Positions 11,798 through 26,500 are shown, counted from the first letter of the stretch. The stretch: DNA of 64,000 nt from Mytilus edulis (GCF_963676685.1 NC_092344.1:94084749-94148748); one strand, 5' to 3'. Program-made: numbers and translations. The notes: generated from the sequence alone by a model not told the origin.

Positions 11798-12029
11798 AAA
11801 GTTAAAATAACAAATTAAGTAAAATATATATGAATTCCTAGTCTTGTTATTTTTTAATGATATTTGCGACTTAAAGCAAACAAACAGCAATCAGTCAATT
11901 AAACACTCAAACTTCTTTTTCTCTGCTTCATACGTTTCCCTTTACTATTTGGAATCTATAATTTCCCAAATTCGTTTCTACATTTGGTTCTTTTGATAAA
12001 ACAATTTGTCCTCAGCGATTTTGACCAGT

Positions 12030-12230
12030 ATACAAATTGGGCCGTTAGTTTTCCCGTGTGAATTGTTTCACCTTGTCATAATCGGAGCCTTTTATAGCTG
12101 ATTATGCGGTATGGGCTTTGCTCATTGTTGAAGGCCGTACGGTGATCTATAGTTGTTAATGTCTGTGTTATGTTGGTCTCTTGTGGAGAGCTGTCTCATT
12201 TGCAATCATACCACATCTCCTTTTTTCATA
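12030..12230 (+). repeat. Interspersed repeat with GGGCTTTGCTCATTGTTGAA core
   Basis: It shares the core, then GGCCGTACGGTGA and CAATCATACCACATC, with many other sites: 12672-13030 (-), 14465-14795 (+), 33345-33480 (-), 36788-36915 (+), 38695-38815 (+) and 52245-52560 (-). Weaker pieces lie near 7690, 28430 and 61400. It looks like a high-copy mussel element. Confidence 0.6.
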
Positions 12231-12671
12231 TCTCCAAAAAGCGTATGAACTTCAGATTAAGAAAATTAAAACAGTTATAGATCTGCTTTATATCTTGATC
12301 TTTTTCTCGAAATAACTATTGATGGACAAAATCAAAAAATAAATCAGGACAAAATTTCAACTTTCAAATTGTCAACTTCCCATTTCTCAGCAGAAATATA
12401 CCCTCTGCTCCATTGCAAGTTAATATATTGCTCTTCAATAGAGTTATGAGAATTAAAAAAAAAAAAAGACTGAAAACATTATTACATACGGTATCGTTTA
12501 CCATCGTCACTTGGTTGACCGATATAATAAGTCTTGGTGTCAACTTGCATGTTTGTTTTGCAGTCATAAATCTTTTGCTAAAAATATAGTCGTTTGATGT
12601 ATAGTTTTAGAGATTGTGTCCTATTCCAGATGTAACATTTAGACTGAGTGTGCATTCGCGTGGCGGGATCA

Positions 12672-13030
12672 ACTTATATATAAAAAAAGAAGATGTGGCA
12701 TGGTTGCCAAATGGACAGCTCTCTACAATAGACCAAATAACACAGAAATTAACAGTTATAGGTCACCATACGGCATTCAACAATGAATAAAGCCCATTCC
12801 GCAGAGTAAACTTTTAAAGGCCCCGAAATGACAAATGTAAAACAATACAAAATAGTAAAAAACTATCGGGTTAATTTATGTACAAAATAGCGAAATACAA
12901 ATATGTAATACATTGACAAACGACAACCTCTGAATTAAAGCCTGCTGACTTGGGACAGGCACATACATACAGAAAGTGGCGGAGTTTTTAGTGCGATCGC
13001 AATCCTTCTCCTAACATGGGACAGTTGAAA
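12672..13030 (-). repeat. Longer inverted copy of the TTGCTCATTGTT repeat
   Basis: This copy runs from AAGAAGATGTGGCATGGTTG through the reverse core to GACTTGGGACAGGCACATAC. It matches 14465-14795 in the opposite orientation across the full length, so the two form an inverted pair about 1.4 kb apart. Confidence 0.6.
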
Positions 13031-14464
13031 AAAGCTTAACTCATCAGGTGGATACAAATAGAAATACATCTAACAAAAACACAGAGCGGACGTGTCTATG
13101 CACGTGTCTTAGTATCCGATCTCGCTCCTTCATCTTAATTCTACGATTCTCCAACTATTTTGTCACCTTTAGTCTCTGCTAAATCAAATAACGAGATTTG
13201 AACATTTGCTTGTTTTACTAATGTTGCCTTAATTTACCAATAGTACTTGCCAAGACCGCCTTTCTCACAGTCATTTAACAAATATATGTTTATATTTATC
13301 GGACAATATCTTCTTAATAGATTTCTGAAATTTGTATACACATAAAGTAAGGATGTGTCATATTTAACAAAGTTCTACAGTATAAATCAAAGTAGCTTTT
13401 TTGTGCTGTATTTTTCCAGTTTGTTTTTTGAGAAAGTAGTGCAACAGACAATCCTTTATACTGAAATGTTTAGAGAAAAAAAACCACTATATAGTTTTTC
13501 TTTTCATATTTTGGCTACAAATAATGAAGTTCGGTCAGAGTATTTAACATTTAAAGAACGCTGTCAGTATCGTACTAACATTGTGCAGACAAAATACTAT
13601 CGCATTACGCTCCTACAGTGTCAGTGACGAGTAAAAAGCTCATAAGCAATGTAATTAAAAGAATGAATAAATCAGATATCGAAAAAAGAACTTTTGGGGG
13701 TACAACTCGTTGAATATTTATAAATACATGTGTTTTATTCTACAATTAATTAACCTTTCAATATCACACTAACAGAACATCTGCAAACCACTTCTGAAAA
13801 TAGCATTACAAGACTGCTCTTCAACATCTCAAAGATGAAAATATGAATATATACACTTGCTACAAAATTAATGGAAAAGAGAATTCAGTCTTAACACTGA
13901 ACCAGGAAAGATAATCTCAATCTTTTTGAGAAATGTTATCCAGTGACTTCATACAGATTACATACGTTTAGGAGGCAAGTATTATATTTAGTGTATTGAA
14001 AACCTTTTATCAATCTTTAAGTGTTATGCATCAAACATTTTAACCAACCAATGAATATATGATCGCTTTGTATATATAAATTTAAAAAAACATGTCATCA
14101 TTCATTAAAGATATATTTATATCAATAGACATTATAAATGCGCTATCATCTCTGTTGAAAGACTTGCATATCGTATATTAATTAGTTTCCGCCATGATTT
14201 TTTTGACTGATTGAAGATTTTACAAACGTTCAAAACAGAGGCTTCGATGAAAATTAACAATGACCCAATTTTAACTTTTATTTTAAATCTTTTTATTAAG
14301 AAATGCTAATAATGTATTACATAAACATGATAAATGAAAAGAGAGACAACTACTACTGGTATTACTTAACGTCCACTTGCAAATAGTTTCAAAATGTTTA
14401 AAAGAAAAAAGATACATAAAGGAAAACATATATGTATAAACAATCATTCAAAATGTTTGTGATT

Positions 14465-14795
14465 GTACGCTAACATGTTTAACCCCGCCACATTAGTTAT
14501 GTATGTGCGTGTCCCAAATCAGGAGCCTGTAATTCAATGGTTGTCGTTTGTTTATGTGTTACATATTTTTTTTCATTCATTTTTTTATATATATAAATAA
14601 GGTCGTTAGATTTTTAGTTTGAATTGTTTTACATTGTCATATCGGGGCCTGTTATAGCTGAATATGCGGTATGGGCTTTGCTCATTGTTAAAGGCTGTAC
14701 GGTGACCTGTAGTTGTTAATGTCTGTGTCATTTTGGTCTCTTGTGGATAGTTGTCTCATTGGCAATCATACCACATCTTCTTTTTTATATAGTCA
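14465..14795 (+). repeat. Longer copy of the TTGCTCATTGTT repeat
   Basis: It runs from TTTAACCCCGCCACATTAG to CAATCATACCACATCTTC. It is the inverted partner of 12672-13030. Confidence 0.6.
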
Positions 14796-15689
14796 GATGT
14801 TGTATGATTGCCCAAAGTGACAGATGACAACCAAAGACATTATGACAAGGCTTTTAAGTAAGAACGTGAAGTCAACGTACGGCCTCCAGCGGTGATCAAA
14901 ACATGTATGTGTATAGTATGTAATAAAAGGACGTAGATAACAAAATCTATAATATAAATCATAGAACTGACATCTTAGTGTCTAATTAAGGTGAAAACCA
15001 ATAAGCCAATAAATTAACACAAAGACAAATGGTCACCAATGAAAACAACTAGACGACCGAATCTTGTGTCATAAAAATACACTAAAACTGTGGAGGGGTT
15101 ATCCGGCTTTATCATGGTTCAAAACAAAAAGTATAGTCAATGGTGTAACGAGACATAATTAGAAAACGCTCTAAATATTTGTTGGAAAGGACTATAATTC
15201 TGAGGTCAGTAAGAAGCACAACAACAACCAGCAAAAAAAATATCGCAAGATACAATTACATTATACTACCAATTATTGTAAGCTATTTGAAAGTTAAATT
15301 TCTAAACCTAACATTTCAGCTAGTAGACATGCACCAGGTTTGTTGTTCAGACGAAATATGTTGTCCGAAAAGGCATTACATTTTACATAACCAAAGTATA
15401 CGAATCGACCTGACGTAGGACAATAAGTGTTAGAAAACACAAGTACTTTACACATGCCTGGATATACTATGTATTTTAGTTGTTTACCAAATTATTAATT
15501 ATAGTAAAATCAATGTTAATACATGATAAAAACAACATACCTCTTGCACATTTTCACAGAGCAATCAACTACTTACACTCTGGTATATATGGTATGTAAC
15601 AGACGAGAAATAGGAAATTGACATTTGAAGGCTGAAATGGAGATCCGTCATATATTCTAGTTTTTTGTCGTCAGTCTGGCTCAATATTC

Positions 15690-15975
15690 AGGAAAACATG
15701 GTTATATTGAGCAGACCTTTTTCTTTTGGTAGTTTCATGAGTTTCAAGATCACTGTAAAAGAGGGACGAAAGATACCAGAAGGACAGTCAAACTCATAAA
15801 TCGAAAATAAACTGACACCCATGGCTAAAATTGAAGAGGACAAACAGACAAACACTAGTACACATGACACAACATAGAAAACTAAAGAATAAACAACACG
15901 AACCCCACCAAAAACTGGGGGTGATCTCAGGTGCTTCGGAAGGGTAAGCAGATCCTGCTCCACATGTGGCACCCG
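15690..15975 (-). repeat. 3' untranslated part of an RT-bearing mobile element
   Basis: Reading on the minus strand this starts AGCAGGATCTGCTTACCCTT and later contains ATGAGTTTGACTGTCC. The same segment occurs at 36090-36310 in the opposite orientation, there also starting AGCAGGATCTGCTTACCCTT. It directly follows the RT remnant at 16056-16394, so I take it as the 3' end of that element. Confidence 0.55.
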
Positions 15976-16055
15976 TCGTGTTGCTTATGAGATAACAAAT
16001 CCGGTAAATAGTCTAATTCGGTAGGTCACATTTATGAAAGGGAAGGGGATTTTAG

Positions 16056-16394
16056 TTACGACGTAAGGAACGTATCCGATATCATTTGTGAAACGGTTAT
16101 TCCATAACGCTCAACCGACTCGTGATGGCGAAGAGATGATTTCAACTTCACCATTTGGAAATCTTGATTTAATAGCTTCCTTGTGAGCAACAACCCTCTA
16201 TCAAGAAAATCATGATAGAAAATGCAAGCACGGGAATATCGTATCAATTGGGAGATATATACACCGTATGCAGGTGCTGCTGGAATGTTTCTACTTAGAA
16301 TTGGAAAGCTGAAATCATCTCTTTTGTCGTAAAGTTTTGTTTTCAATCGACCCACATTGTCAATTTCTAGATGTAAAGCATGATATGCAAGCAT
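16056..16394 (-). pseudogene. Reverse transcriptase C-terminal remnant
   Basis: The reading frame contains LHLEIDNVGRLKTKLYDKRD, then NIPAAPAYGVYISQLIRYSR and FLDRGLLLTRKLLNQ. This pattern (a strand ending in D, a YxK block, a basic R-Y-x-R helix) is the thumb-side end of an RT found in many marine invertebrate repeats. I recall it as non-LTR or Penelope-type but cannot settle which. Short gaps near FSFPI and SSLR compared with the other copy at 24146-24420 indicate deletions. Confidence 0.55.
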
Positions 16395-17428
16395 TCACTG
16401 AAATGTGGGTTATTTATAGAGCGACATGATTTCATCCATTTTAAAAATACAATATTCAAAGATCTTACTATCATGTTAAATTGAACTCTTATTAACTTTT
16501 TCCTATGTATATAGATCATGCCGTACAGAGCTTGTTTTCGACATTTTGAATTGCAAATAAATTTACATAAACATGCTGAAGGCACATATAATTGAATTTG
16601 TACAGCTAGAATAGTAAAAAAAGCCTTTCATTTCAACCTTTGATATGTTGTTTTCGACTTGTTGAGGAGTCAGTAACAAATTGTTAAATAAACTTTTTAA
16701 ATATCTTTGGGTCAATAAGCATATGATGAGATACTGCACTTTGTATACAATGACTACCAATCATACAAAATACTTTAGTTGATATAGACATTACAATTAA
16801 TAACCCTTTAGCACACATCTGTTAGTGCAGCATTGACAAAATATTAGGATTAACACAAACAACAGTGCTTGACAAGATATTTACTGTCATGTCAATTAAT
16901 AATCCAATATCAAATTAAAGTTTATTCTTTCAAAAATATATTTTTGATAGACTTATTCAATTATTATATTTTTATGTGGTCGTCCATACATCATTATCAA
17001 CTGATATGATATTATGACGAAAAGACTACTTACACATGCAACCAATTGATGTTTGTTATTTGTATTACATGTATGTTTTGATATGAATCCTATATATAAA
17101 AGGGGAATAACTTTCGTGAAAAAATGATAAAGTCTAATTTGTTGCAATGCCATTATGACTGATATCAGACATGTACGTTTTATGATGAAAATACATGATG
17201 CATTCATGTATAAATTTGTATGGGCAAAAAGAGGAAGTGACACGAACATAACAAGAAATTGTTTATTATTATAATACAAAAATATGTTGAAATTTTCAGA
17301 ACGATAAACTTAAAAGACTTTCTAAGATTTAAAGATTTTAACATTATTTGTAAGGAAATATTGTCAGTTCTATCCTATATCCATGAAGTTGACTGTCACT
17401 TTCTTTTATCTCACACCACCGGTCGTAA

Positions 17429-17519
17429 TTACCAATCATAACGTGGTGCTCTTGCCATTGGTTTTGGTCTATTTCTCTCTTTCACGGGCTTCACTTTTCT
17501 CTTCTTGCCTTTTTTACAT
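17429..17519 (-). CDS. Gene B exon 5: cytoplasmic tail
   Basis: This is a 91 nt exon of phase 2 to stop after acceptor tattgaag. It encodes CKKGKKRKVKPVKER and ends RPKPMARAPRYDW before TAA at 17429-17431. The ending PRYDW matches D (PRYDDW) and E (PRYEDW). Confidence 0.8.
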
Positions 17520-20500
17520 CTTCAATATAGAAATAGTAACAACATGATTTTGGCATTTACCCAAGGGTTTAACAAGCCTCTAATTTAACACAATTTCATC
17601 TCAATCTATAAACTCGGCGATTGTTCCAAAAATACTAGCTTTGGTGACTGGGTTGAATACAGCTACCCATCGAACTTCAGATTAGTATAGATACAAAAGA
17701 TACACTTAAGCATCTTCGGATTTCAAATGTTTGGCTTTGAGCGTTCCTGATGAAGGTAAATCCAGAAAAGCGCTTCGGACGCATGGAATTATTAAACGTG
17801 TTGTTTTCAATTTTTTAAATCTGCTTCATAACTTAAGAAGAATCAATAATTCACAATGACAGTCAGCTGAAAAAAAACGACTTTACTAAAAAAGAGACGA
17901 TTTCTGGTTGCCAATAGTGCACTTTGCATTTGTATGTAGCAACATTCAAGCAGTACCTACATACGAAATATATATTTCAAGTAAATACAACAATCCAGAG
18001 CTTGTATTCCCTGTCATGATTTCATTGGTAGTGGGTTGGAGCTAACAAGGAAGCTTATAACCAAGAGTTTCAAGTAATTAAGTTGATCTCACCCCTTCGT
18101 AAGTTTTAAGGACGCCAGCACGAGTTGGTTGATCGTTATGAATATTTGTTTCATAGATGATAGTTAATATGTTCCAAATGTCGTGATTACAATACTGTGA
18201 CCTTATCCCTGAATGAAACCTACCGAATTAATTGTGATGCATTTTTTTTTATATTCAGAGCATAGCACATTCGACCCATCGTTCCAAATCTGTATTTATT
18301 ACCTGTTTAGGCCAAAGATGGAGTATGTAAACAATAATTGATTAAACACTTACACTTTTACAATTTTCCAGTACGAACAACAAACAATCAGTAGTAACCC
18401 TAAAGCTGCAAGCGATACGAAAGCTGTGGCCAAAGGAGTCACTACAAAAGCATTCATGTTCAAGTTATCAATTACACATAATAACAATAAAGAGGTACAT
18501 GTATTGCGTTTCTTTGATATACACATGTATATATGGTTTTGAATTTTGAATATGTCAACAAAAGAAATAAAAATAACATTATGTGTTTAGCCATGTCTGT
18601 CAAGTTTCATTGGTTTGTGTTCATATAGGTGATAAGATATTTTTGATATGTTCACAAAACATATAGTTTTTGATTCTAAAAGAAATCAATGTTACTATGC
18701 AAGAATTTCTTACTTCGTGCAGACGTTTTAGATTTATGGTCCCTTTGGCAAGTTAAATTTCAAATGTCATAGGACTTTTTTCATAATTTAAGTACATATT
18801 ATATTGTGCTTTGTGTGGTAACTATATCATTCAAAGGCTTTACTCCTAAATTAAAACAAGTGTTACTTTCATATTCAGACAGCACATTAAACAGCACATT
18901 GCTTTGGGTTCCACAATATACCAATTTATAATCAATGTTTATTCTCATAACCGTTTTAATACTAGAAGTGTTGTAAAAGAAACCCATAAATGAATTATAA
19001 CACCACCCTTTCTTATTTGCAATAATCAAAAACAGTTGAATAAAGACAACAGTAATATACCGCTGCTCAAAAGTCATATATCGATTGAGAGAGGACAAAT
19101 CTAGGTTAAAAACTTAAACAGAGGGAAACACTTCAACTACAAGACCAGAAAACAACGAAAGAACAGAAACTGAAGTGCAATTTGAAAACAATTGCCTATT
19201 TCTGACTTGGTAAAGCATATTTTAAGAAGTAATGGTGTGTTGAACCGGGTTTTACGACTAGACAAATCTCTCGCTTATAGGGCAATGTAACAAAATATTG
19301 CTAAAATTCAATTACCACGTGTCAGAAGTATAGCACAATCAAACGCAAAAAAGCTCATCTCAGAGAAATGCACAAATAGTAAATACACTTATGTGCAGCA
19401 TAGGTGACTTTATGGTACAATGAAAGACTAAATTTTAATCGTATTCAGTCTTGTGTCATCATGTTTTTTAAATTTTAGAAATATGTAGAAAAAGTTACGG
19501 ATGGTACATATGTGTTTATCTAACCTGAAACTCTTTGGAATTTTGCAATTGATAAGGGGGCGCTACTTCAAGCACATGTTTTAATTTTAATTTCAGCCTC
19601 TTTTCCAAATAGCTGCCAAAGGAAGAACACACAGAAATTTGGTGACATTCAATTTTCATAAAATATTTTAATTTCAAATTTAAAAAAGATGGATACAACC
19701 GACAAAATACAAGTGTCAGAGATGGGCATACAAGAAAATGTATTTCGGGAAAGCACAAGAAATAGATAAAATGATAAAAAACGAGGTTGAAAATTCATCG
19801 AAATTTATCTTTCGGGATCATGACACGACACATAAACATTCATGCAAAGATAAATTTATTTCCGATGGAGTACATATGAATACGAAAGGTCAATACCATT
19901 GTACTATAATACAAGTCAATAAGAGGAGCAGTTATCAATGCCTGCAAATAGAATAAATTAGAGAACGGAAATTTACACGTATCTGAACCGCACTCGAAAA
20001 TTTTGTAATATTTTGTAAACTTCCGGTGGATAATCGCAACAAAATGACAATGATGCATAACCATGGTTCAAGGGGCACTAACCATAAATTAATACAAGAT
20101 AACAACACAAAGCAGAAACCTGCATTATTGAATACAAAAAATTTAACGGATGAGTATCGTCCAGATTTATTTAATTATTCAAACAGGTTAACAATAACAT
20201 GAATAATCAAACTGAAATACAAAGAAAAATGAATAGACACATTCAATAAAAAAAAAATAGTCCTATTATAATATTATTTATGATTGAAAGTATCCGACTA
20301 TCATATTGAGTTTACATTAGTATATTCCAGAAAATGCCTCCAAAAAGACAATCCTCGTACGGAGTGGCAGGTGCCATTAAGAAAATGAAGACTGCTGCCC
20401 AGAGGAAGAAAACTCACCCGCTATACAAAGTGGGCCTTCAATCCCCCAAAATAATATAACAGTTATATCCCCAGATGTCATGGAGGAGTTAACCAATAGG

Positions 20501-23500
20501 GTAACAGAAAGGGTGACTAGCCATATGGAAAGGAGGATGGTGGAAATTTTTGACAAGATAGCTTAAAAAAAATAATGGCAATTCAGATGTTCAGGCGGCT
20601 GAGGTCCAAAGTCATGTGGACAATCTGAACAGAAACATCCAAGGTAATGGAAAGCAAAACAATGACAGTAACAATAAAGTTGTCAGCCCAGAGGTTCTGG
20701 CTGTACAACCAAATGTTGATAAACAAATTGTTGGGGGACAATCAGCCTTTGTTAGTTGCTCACTCAAACCAGGGGGAAACATAGCAGTTAAAATAAAACA
20801 ACAGGTCTGGGCCGGACAGTATATTAACTTCAATTCCCTATTGGAAAATGATGAGACAAAATACAAATTACAACTGGTTCATGGGGCGGACAAACCTGAT
20901 TTGTCCATTACAGAAAAACAAAACAAGAAAACATTAACTCTAAACCAATGGCTATCAGCCTGGAATTAATTTACATCAATAATTTGCACTAAAACCCCTG
21001 AATTAGGGTATGTAATTCCCCACCATATGGAATTAATCATGGAAATGTCACGAGAAGGGGGAACAGGCAATTTTATGATATTGAATTTAGGAAATTAATA
21101 GAAAGAGGAGAAGTGCAATGGGGGAGTACACACCTAGAACTATATTTAAGAGCAAAATTACAAGGAAGGTTATAAATGGGAATGACAATAACAACAGTGG
21201 AAATACTCGCTGGCCAAGTGGAGTATGTTTTTCTATTCATAAGGGTTTAGGATGTAAGTTTGGTGATAAATGCAAGTTTCAACACAGATGTTTCAACTGC
21301 GGTTTCAACCACTCATTGTCAACATGCAAAAAACCCGTTCAGCTCCCTTATAAGTTCACACAAAACAGTAATTAATATTTGGCCTGATCCAACTGATTCA
21401 TTCATTATCAACAAGGTACTGAAATCAGTGCACTAGGGAAGAAATCAAGATATGAGACTTCCAATCACTAGTACGATTTTGAATCAATTATTAGATGCAT
21501 TGAAACAGACCATATCTAATAGGAATGATCAACTTCTATTCAAAGCAATGTTCACCCTAGCATAACATGCTTTTTTAAGAATGGGTGGGATGACAGTCAA
21601 CAACAAAAACTACAATTTTCTTACCTTCAGTCATGTTTATTTGTCTCACAACTGATCATGTTATGACATATTTTGAGAATGAATTACTGCCGTTTATTAT
21701 TTTATATTTTGAACAGGGCTTGTGGGTCACAGCTCATTACATATCACATAAAGACTAACATTTCGTATTATATGGAAACAGTGGACAAATGGGAAAGGTG
21801 AATTATGACGCTCATTTAAGCTGATACAAGGACAACCTAAAACCAGGAAATCATGTGTTTACCATTGAGTTGATCAACTATTACTCAGAGGAAGTTGACA
21901 GAAGCTAGCTTGCCATGACTGTTATCTTAAAATTTCCCATTTGCATTTAGTTATATGAGACAGTAAAATTATAAGAATATATTAGGAAATACAGTTATTT
22001 GTGAAACAATTTCTGTAAATTGTTTTCTTTATCATATGTTGGTTTGTATTAAGGAGATACACTTTTCATGCTGTTAGGACACACTGTCTGTAAATTGTGT
22101 CTTTTTATTATTTTTTTACTTGTGTCAAGAAGATGCATTGATAGGACACAGTGTCTGTTAATTGTGTATTTTTAGTGTCTGTTAATTGTGTATTTTTAGT
22201 GTCTGTTAATTGTGCATTTTTAGTATATTTTTGTTTTGTATCGAGAAGATACGTTGATAGGACTTAATGTCTGTAAATTGTGTCTTTTTAAGATAATTTA
22301 GTTTGTATCAAGTAGATACATTGATAGGACACAGTGTCTGTACATTGTGTCTTTCTAGAATAATTAAGTTTGTATCAAGTATATATGTTGATATATAGGA
22401 CACAGTGTCTGTAAATTGTGTCTTTTAAGTATACGTTGATAGGATACAGTGTCTGTAAATTGTGTCTTTTTAGTATACATTGATAGGACACAGTGTCTGT
22501 AAATTGTGTCTTTATAGTACAAGTTGACAGGACACAATGTCTGTAAACTGTGTCTTTTTAGTACACGTTGATAGGACACAGTGTCTGTAAATTGTGTCTT
22601 TTTAGCATATTTGTTTTGTATCGAGTAGATATGTTGTTAGGACACAATGTCTGTAAATTGTGTCTTTTTAGGATAATTTAGTTTGTATCAAGTAGATACA
22701 TTGATAGGACACAGTGTCTGTAAATTGTGTCTTTTTATGATAATTCAGTTTGTATCAAGAAGATATGTTGATAGGACACAGTGTCTGTAAATTGTGTCTT
22801 TTTAGGATAATTCAGTTTGTATTAGGTAGATATGTTGATAGAACACAGTGTCTGTAAATTGTGTCTTTTTAGTATACGTTGATAGGACACAGTGTCTGTA
22901 AATTGTGTCTTTTTAGTATATTTAGTCGTATCAAGTAGATAAATTTATAGGACACAGTGTCTGTAAATTGTGTCTTTTTATTTTAGTATACATTGATAGG
23001 ACAGTGTCCGTAAATTGTGTCTTTTTAGTATATTTTGATTTGTATCAGTAGATACATTGATAGGACACAGTGTCTGTAACTATTGTCTTTTTAGGATAAT
23101 TTAGTTTGTATCAAGTAGATACATCGATAGGACACAATGTCTGTAAATTGTTCCTTTTTAGTATTTTTGATTTGTATCAAGTAGATTTTTTAGGATAATG
23201 ACATTCGAGGGACTCAATGTATGTATATAGAATCATAAGTTTTATCACTTGCATACGTAGGATGATAGATGATGCAGGTTTACTTTGGGGCAGCGTTTTC
23301 AGCTCCATAAGAGCTTCATGCGTCATGGCGGTATCTGCTCCCAAAAGTTGAAAGGTTACACTATTATTAACAAATTTATAGTCAATGCGAGATAACTCTA
23401 AATTGATTGACTTTTCAAAAATTCAATTTCAATTATTGATGACATTTGTCTTTTCATTTATTACATAATATGCTCATTGGTTCAGACTGTAATGTCTAAT

Positions 23501-26500
23501 GATAGTATTGTATATTTAAATTCATAATTGGTACTTATAATTGTAGTGTATGCAAATTTTATACATGTATCTTTTGATATGATTGAATTTGAAACATAAA
23601 CTGTCACATCTGTGGCCTGCATCATCATAATATATGTTAGTTGTTATTTTGACTTTCGCGGACCATACAAGTCGTTATATCATTTAAACTGCAGAATAAA
23701 AAGAAAAATAATCCATTAACGACAACACAGTACATCACACACAATGAAGTATTTTTGTAACGAATATATTATCTTGAATTCATACAATTATTTACACAGT
23801 ACTAGTCCAAACGATTATCATGATTATTACGGTATTAAAAGGCTTATTTAAATAAATGCTGTAACGACGTTGTAATCATTTAGAATTACACAATACATGG
23901 AAATTAATTCGACTTTACTAACAAAAAAAGACATTTTTGAAATGTACAGAATTCAAACCACATACGATAAGACATTTAAAAATTTCCAACCGAAACCACA
24001 ACAGAGACATCATAAATAAACGCATGAACGTTGGATGCACAAATACCGAGACACAACATATAACAATTTAAATTTACACTGGACAAAACAGTCATATTCG
24101 AAAATAGGTCACGTTCGGTACTTAGTAGACAGACGACACGGTAGCTTAAAACACAATCACATCGTATAGATGAACCAATTCGTGATGGTGTTCATAAAAC
24201 TTACGGAGTGTCATTTTTAATTTTTCCTCCTCATAACTCTGATGCAGCAGTTTCTGCGTAATTTTCACAGTCCTGTATATGTATACGTAGTCTGCATAGT
24301 GTGAACATGCACGAGCATAACGTTTTAATTGAAATGTGAAAACACCATATGACGGAGCAAAGGGTATGTTACTGCTGATAAACGGAAAATTGATAATTTG
24401 GAAGTTGAAATCATCGAAATTTTGAATTAGGTTCCTAATATTAAGTATTGAATAAAATTGAGAATGGAAATGAGGAATGTGTCAAAGAGACAACAACCCA
24501 ATCATAGAGAGGACAACAGCAGAAAGTCACAAACCGGTCTTCAATGCAACGAGAAATTCCCGCACCCGGAGGCGTCCTTCAGCTGGCCCCTACACAAATA
24601 TATATACTAGTTCAGTGATAATGAACGCCATACTTAACTCCAAATTGTACACAAGAAACTAAAATTAAAAGTAGTACAAGACTAACAAAGCCCAGAGGCT
24701 CCTAACTTGGGACAGGCGCCAAAATGCGGCGGAGTTAAACATGTTTATGAGATCTCAACCCTCCTCTATACCTCTAGCCAATGCAGAAAAGTAAACGCAT
24801 AACAATACGCACATTAAAATTCAGTTCAAGAGAAGTCCGAGTCACTTAGATAGGCTACTAGTCTAAATACCACTTATTAAAGACAGTTCGTAAGATAAAT
24901 TCGCTAACAGTGTGCTAGTGACATAATACGATATATATGGAATCATTAAATTCCATATGAGGATTTGAGCTTCGTTCTCATCAATATGGAATTCACTGAC
25001 CCCATATATATCGTATTAAGCCACTAACACACAATATAAACAATATTATAACCTAACACAAACGTTATTCAAATTAAAATAAATATATCGTTAATCTCGC
25101 CTGTGATTTGTTATGGATCTCATTGACATCATATTACGATTGATCAATCGCCATGTCAATATTAGATTAACGTTTGATATGTCAAATGCATTTATTTTTA
25201 TACTTTTTTTATAATCATCATGTTACAAAGTTTTTCCTTTTCAAAAATAGAACCCTGTCATTTGCAATTGAAAACTATAAGTTATTTAGAGACTGATTAC
25301 AGCAGATAATGCAAGCAGCAGCAAACAACCAATTTACAGTACACTAAAGATTGAGCAAAAACGAACACAAGCTTAAAACTAATAGTAGCATCAATATTCG
25401 ACTCAGTATTCAACCTAGATACAACGCGGGTGCTACAGCAGTATCACGAATTCCTGCTCGACCAATGAAAACTGCATGTTTGTTATTATTATGTCGTGTT
25501 GTATTTTAATTACGCTTGCACATTTTCAATGCTATTAATCACATTACCAGGAATAATAGAATGAAAATAGTTTTATTTTAGTTTGACAGCTGGCATGGTA
25601 TGGTATTACTAACTAGTATAAAAATATAATGCATTATTAAATTATTAAAATAACAAACTTTTTCTCGTACATTTGTTACACGTCTTGCCGTTGAAAAATA
25701 TCATACAATCGCAAAAGAAGTCATCTATTTCGTTTTTACATTTTCCATACTGACATGGTTGGTCTGCACAGTCATCTTTGTCTGTAAGTACAAAACTACT
25801 GTAAATTTAGAAATTATTGCGAGGTTTTTATGATTGCGAAAAATGGGATAGAGTTGTAAACGCAATGATTTAAACATGCATTTTAAAATATTTTATATGA
25901 ATTATACAGGATTTTTCTCAAAATCGCATTTAAGTCTAAAATGATAAAATCGCAATAATGAATGGACGCAATAATATCTGAATTTACAGTTATTTGCTCA
26001 ATTGTATCAATCATTAGCAATTTTGTACTTCAGTTGCCTTGTAATTAATATTCAATCTTGTACCAAATACATTTCTCATTAAAACATGCAGTTGTCTCTG
26101 ATTTTTTTTCTACCTATACACCTTTATATATTAAAGAATACAAATTATGCAAATAATCTAAACCAAGCACATATGACCACAGATCATGTGTGAATACCAT
26201 AACAAACACATAAATAATTTAAAGTTCATGCACATTGTGTTTGCTTTGAATTTTAACCTCTTTTTTTTTTTTAAATCTTATGGTTTTGGTACATTTTTTT
26301 CGAAATTTAGCAACGCTTACCAATATAAGTTATAGTAAAACAAACGCTTATTAGATTTGTACTCTTATGTATGTAGAAAAGCACGTAGTTTACATTTCAA
26401 AACTGAAAAAAGAAAGGAAAGATGAAAAAGACAGTGATAAGTCTTTGAGGGAATACAAAAGAAGGTACGAAACAATAGACATACAACATTTCGTCCAACA

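Larger units (their letters stand above)
9591..17428. other. Intergenic region between genes A and B
   Basis: No exon of the TSP1 family was seen here. The region holds the 10140-10700 block related to sequence upstream of B, a GCGCGTCTGG copy at 11705-11797, copies of the TTGCTCATTGTT repeat at 12030-12230, 12672-13030 and 14465-14795, and the RT remnant with its 3' repeat at 15690-16394. The rest is AT-rich and featureless to me. Confidence 0.5.

Noticed and set aside
15301..15420. Cys-rich plus-strand frame (QVCCSDEICCPK)
   Set aside because: A pair of CC motifs alone; no signal peptide, no donor in phase, no counterpart elsewhere in the window.
22364..22579. Minus-strand frame repeating a 13-14 residue unit in the minisatellite
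   Set aside because: A by-product of the tandem repeat; units change frame across the array.
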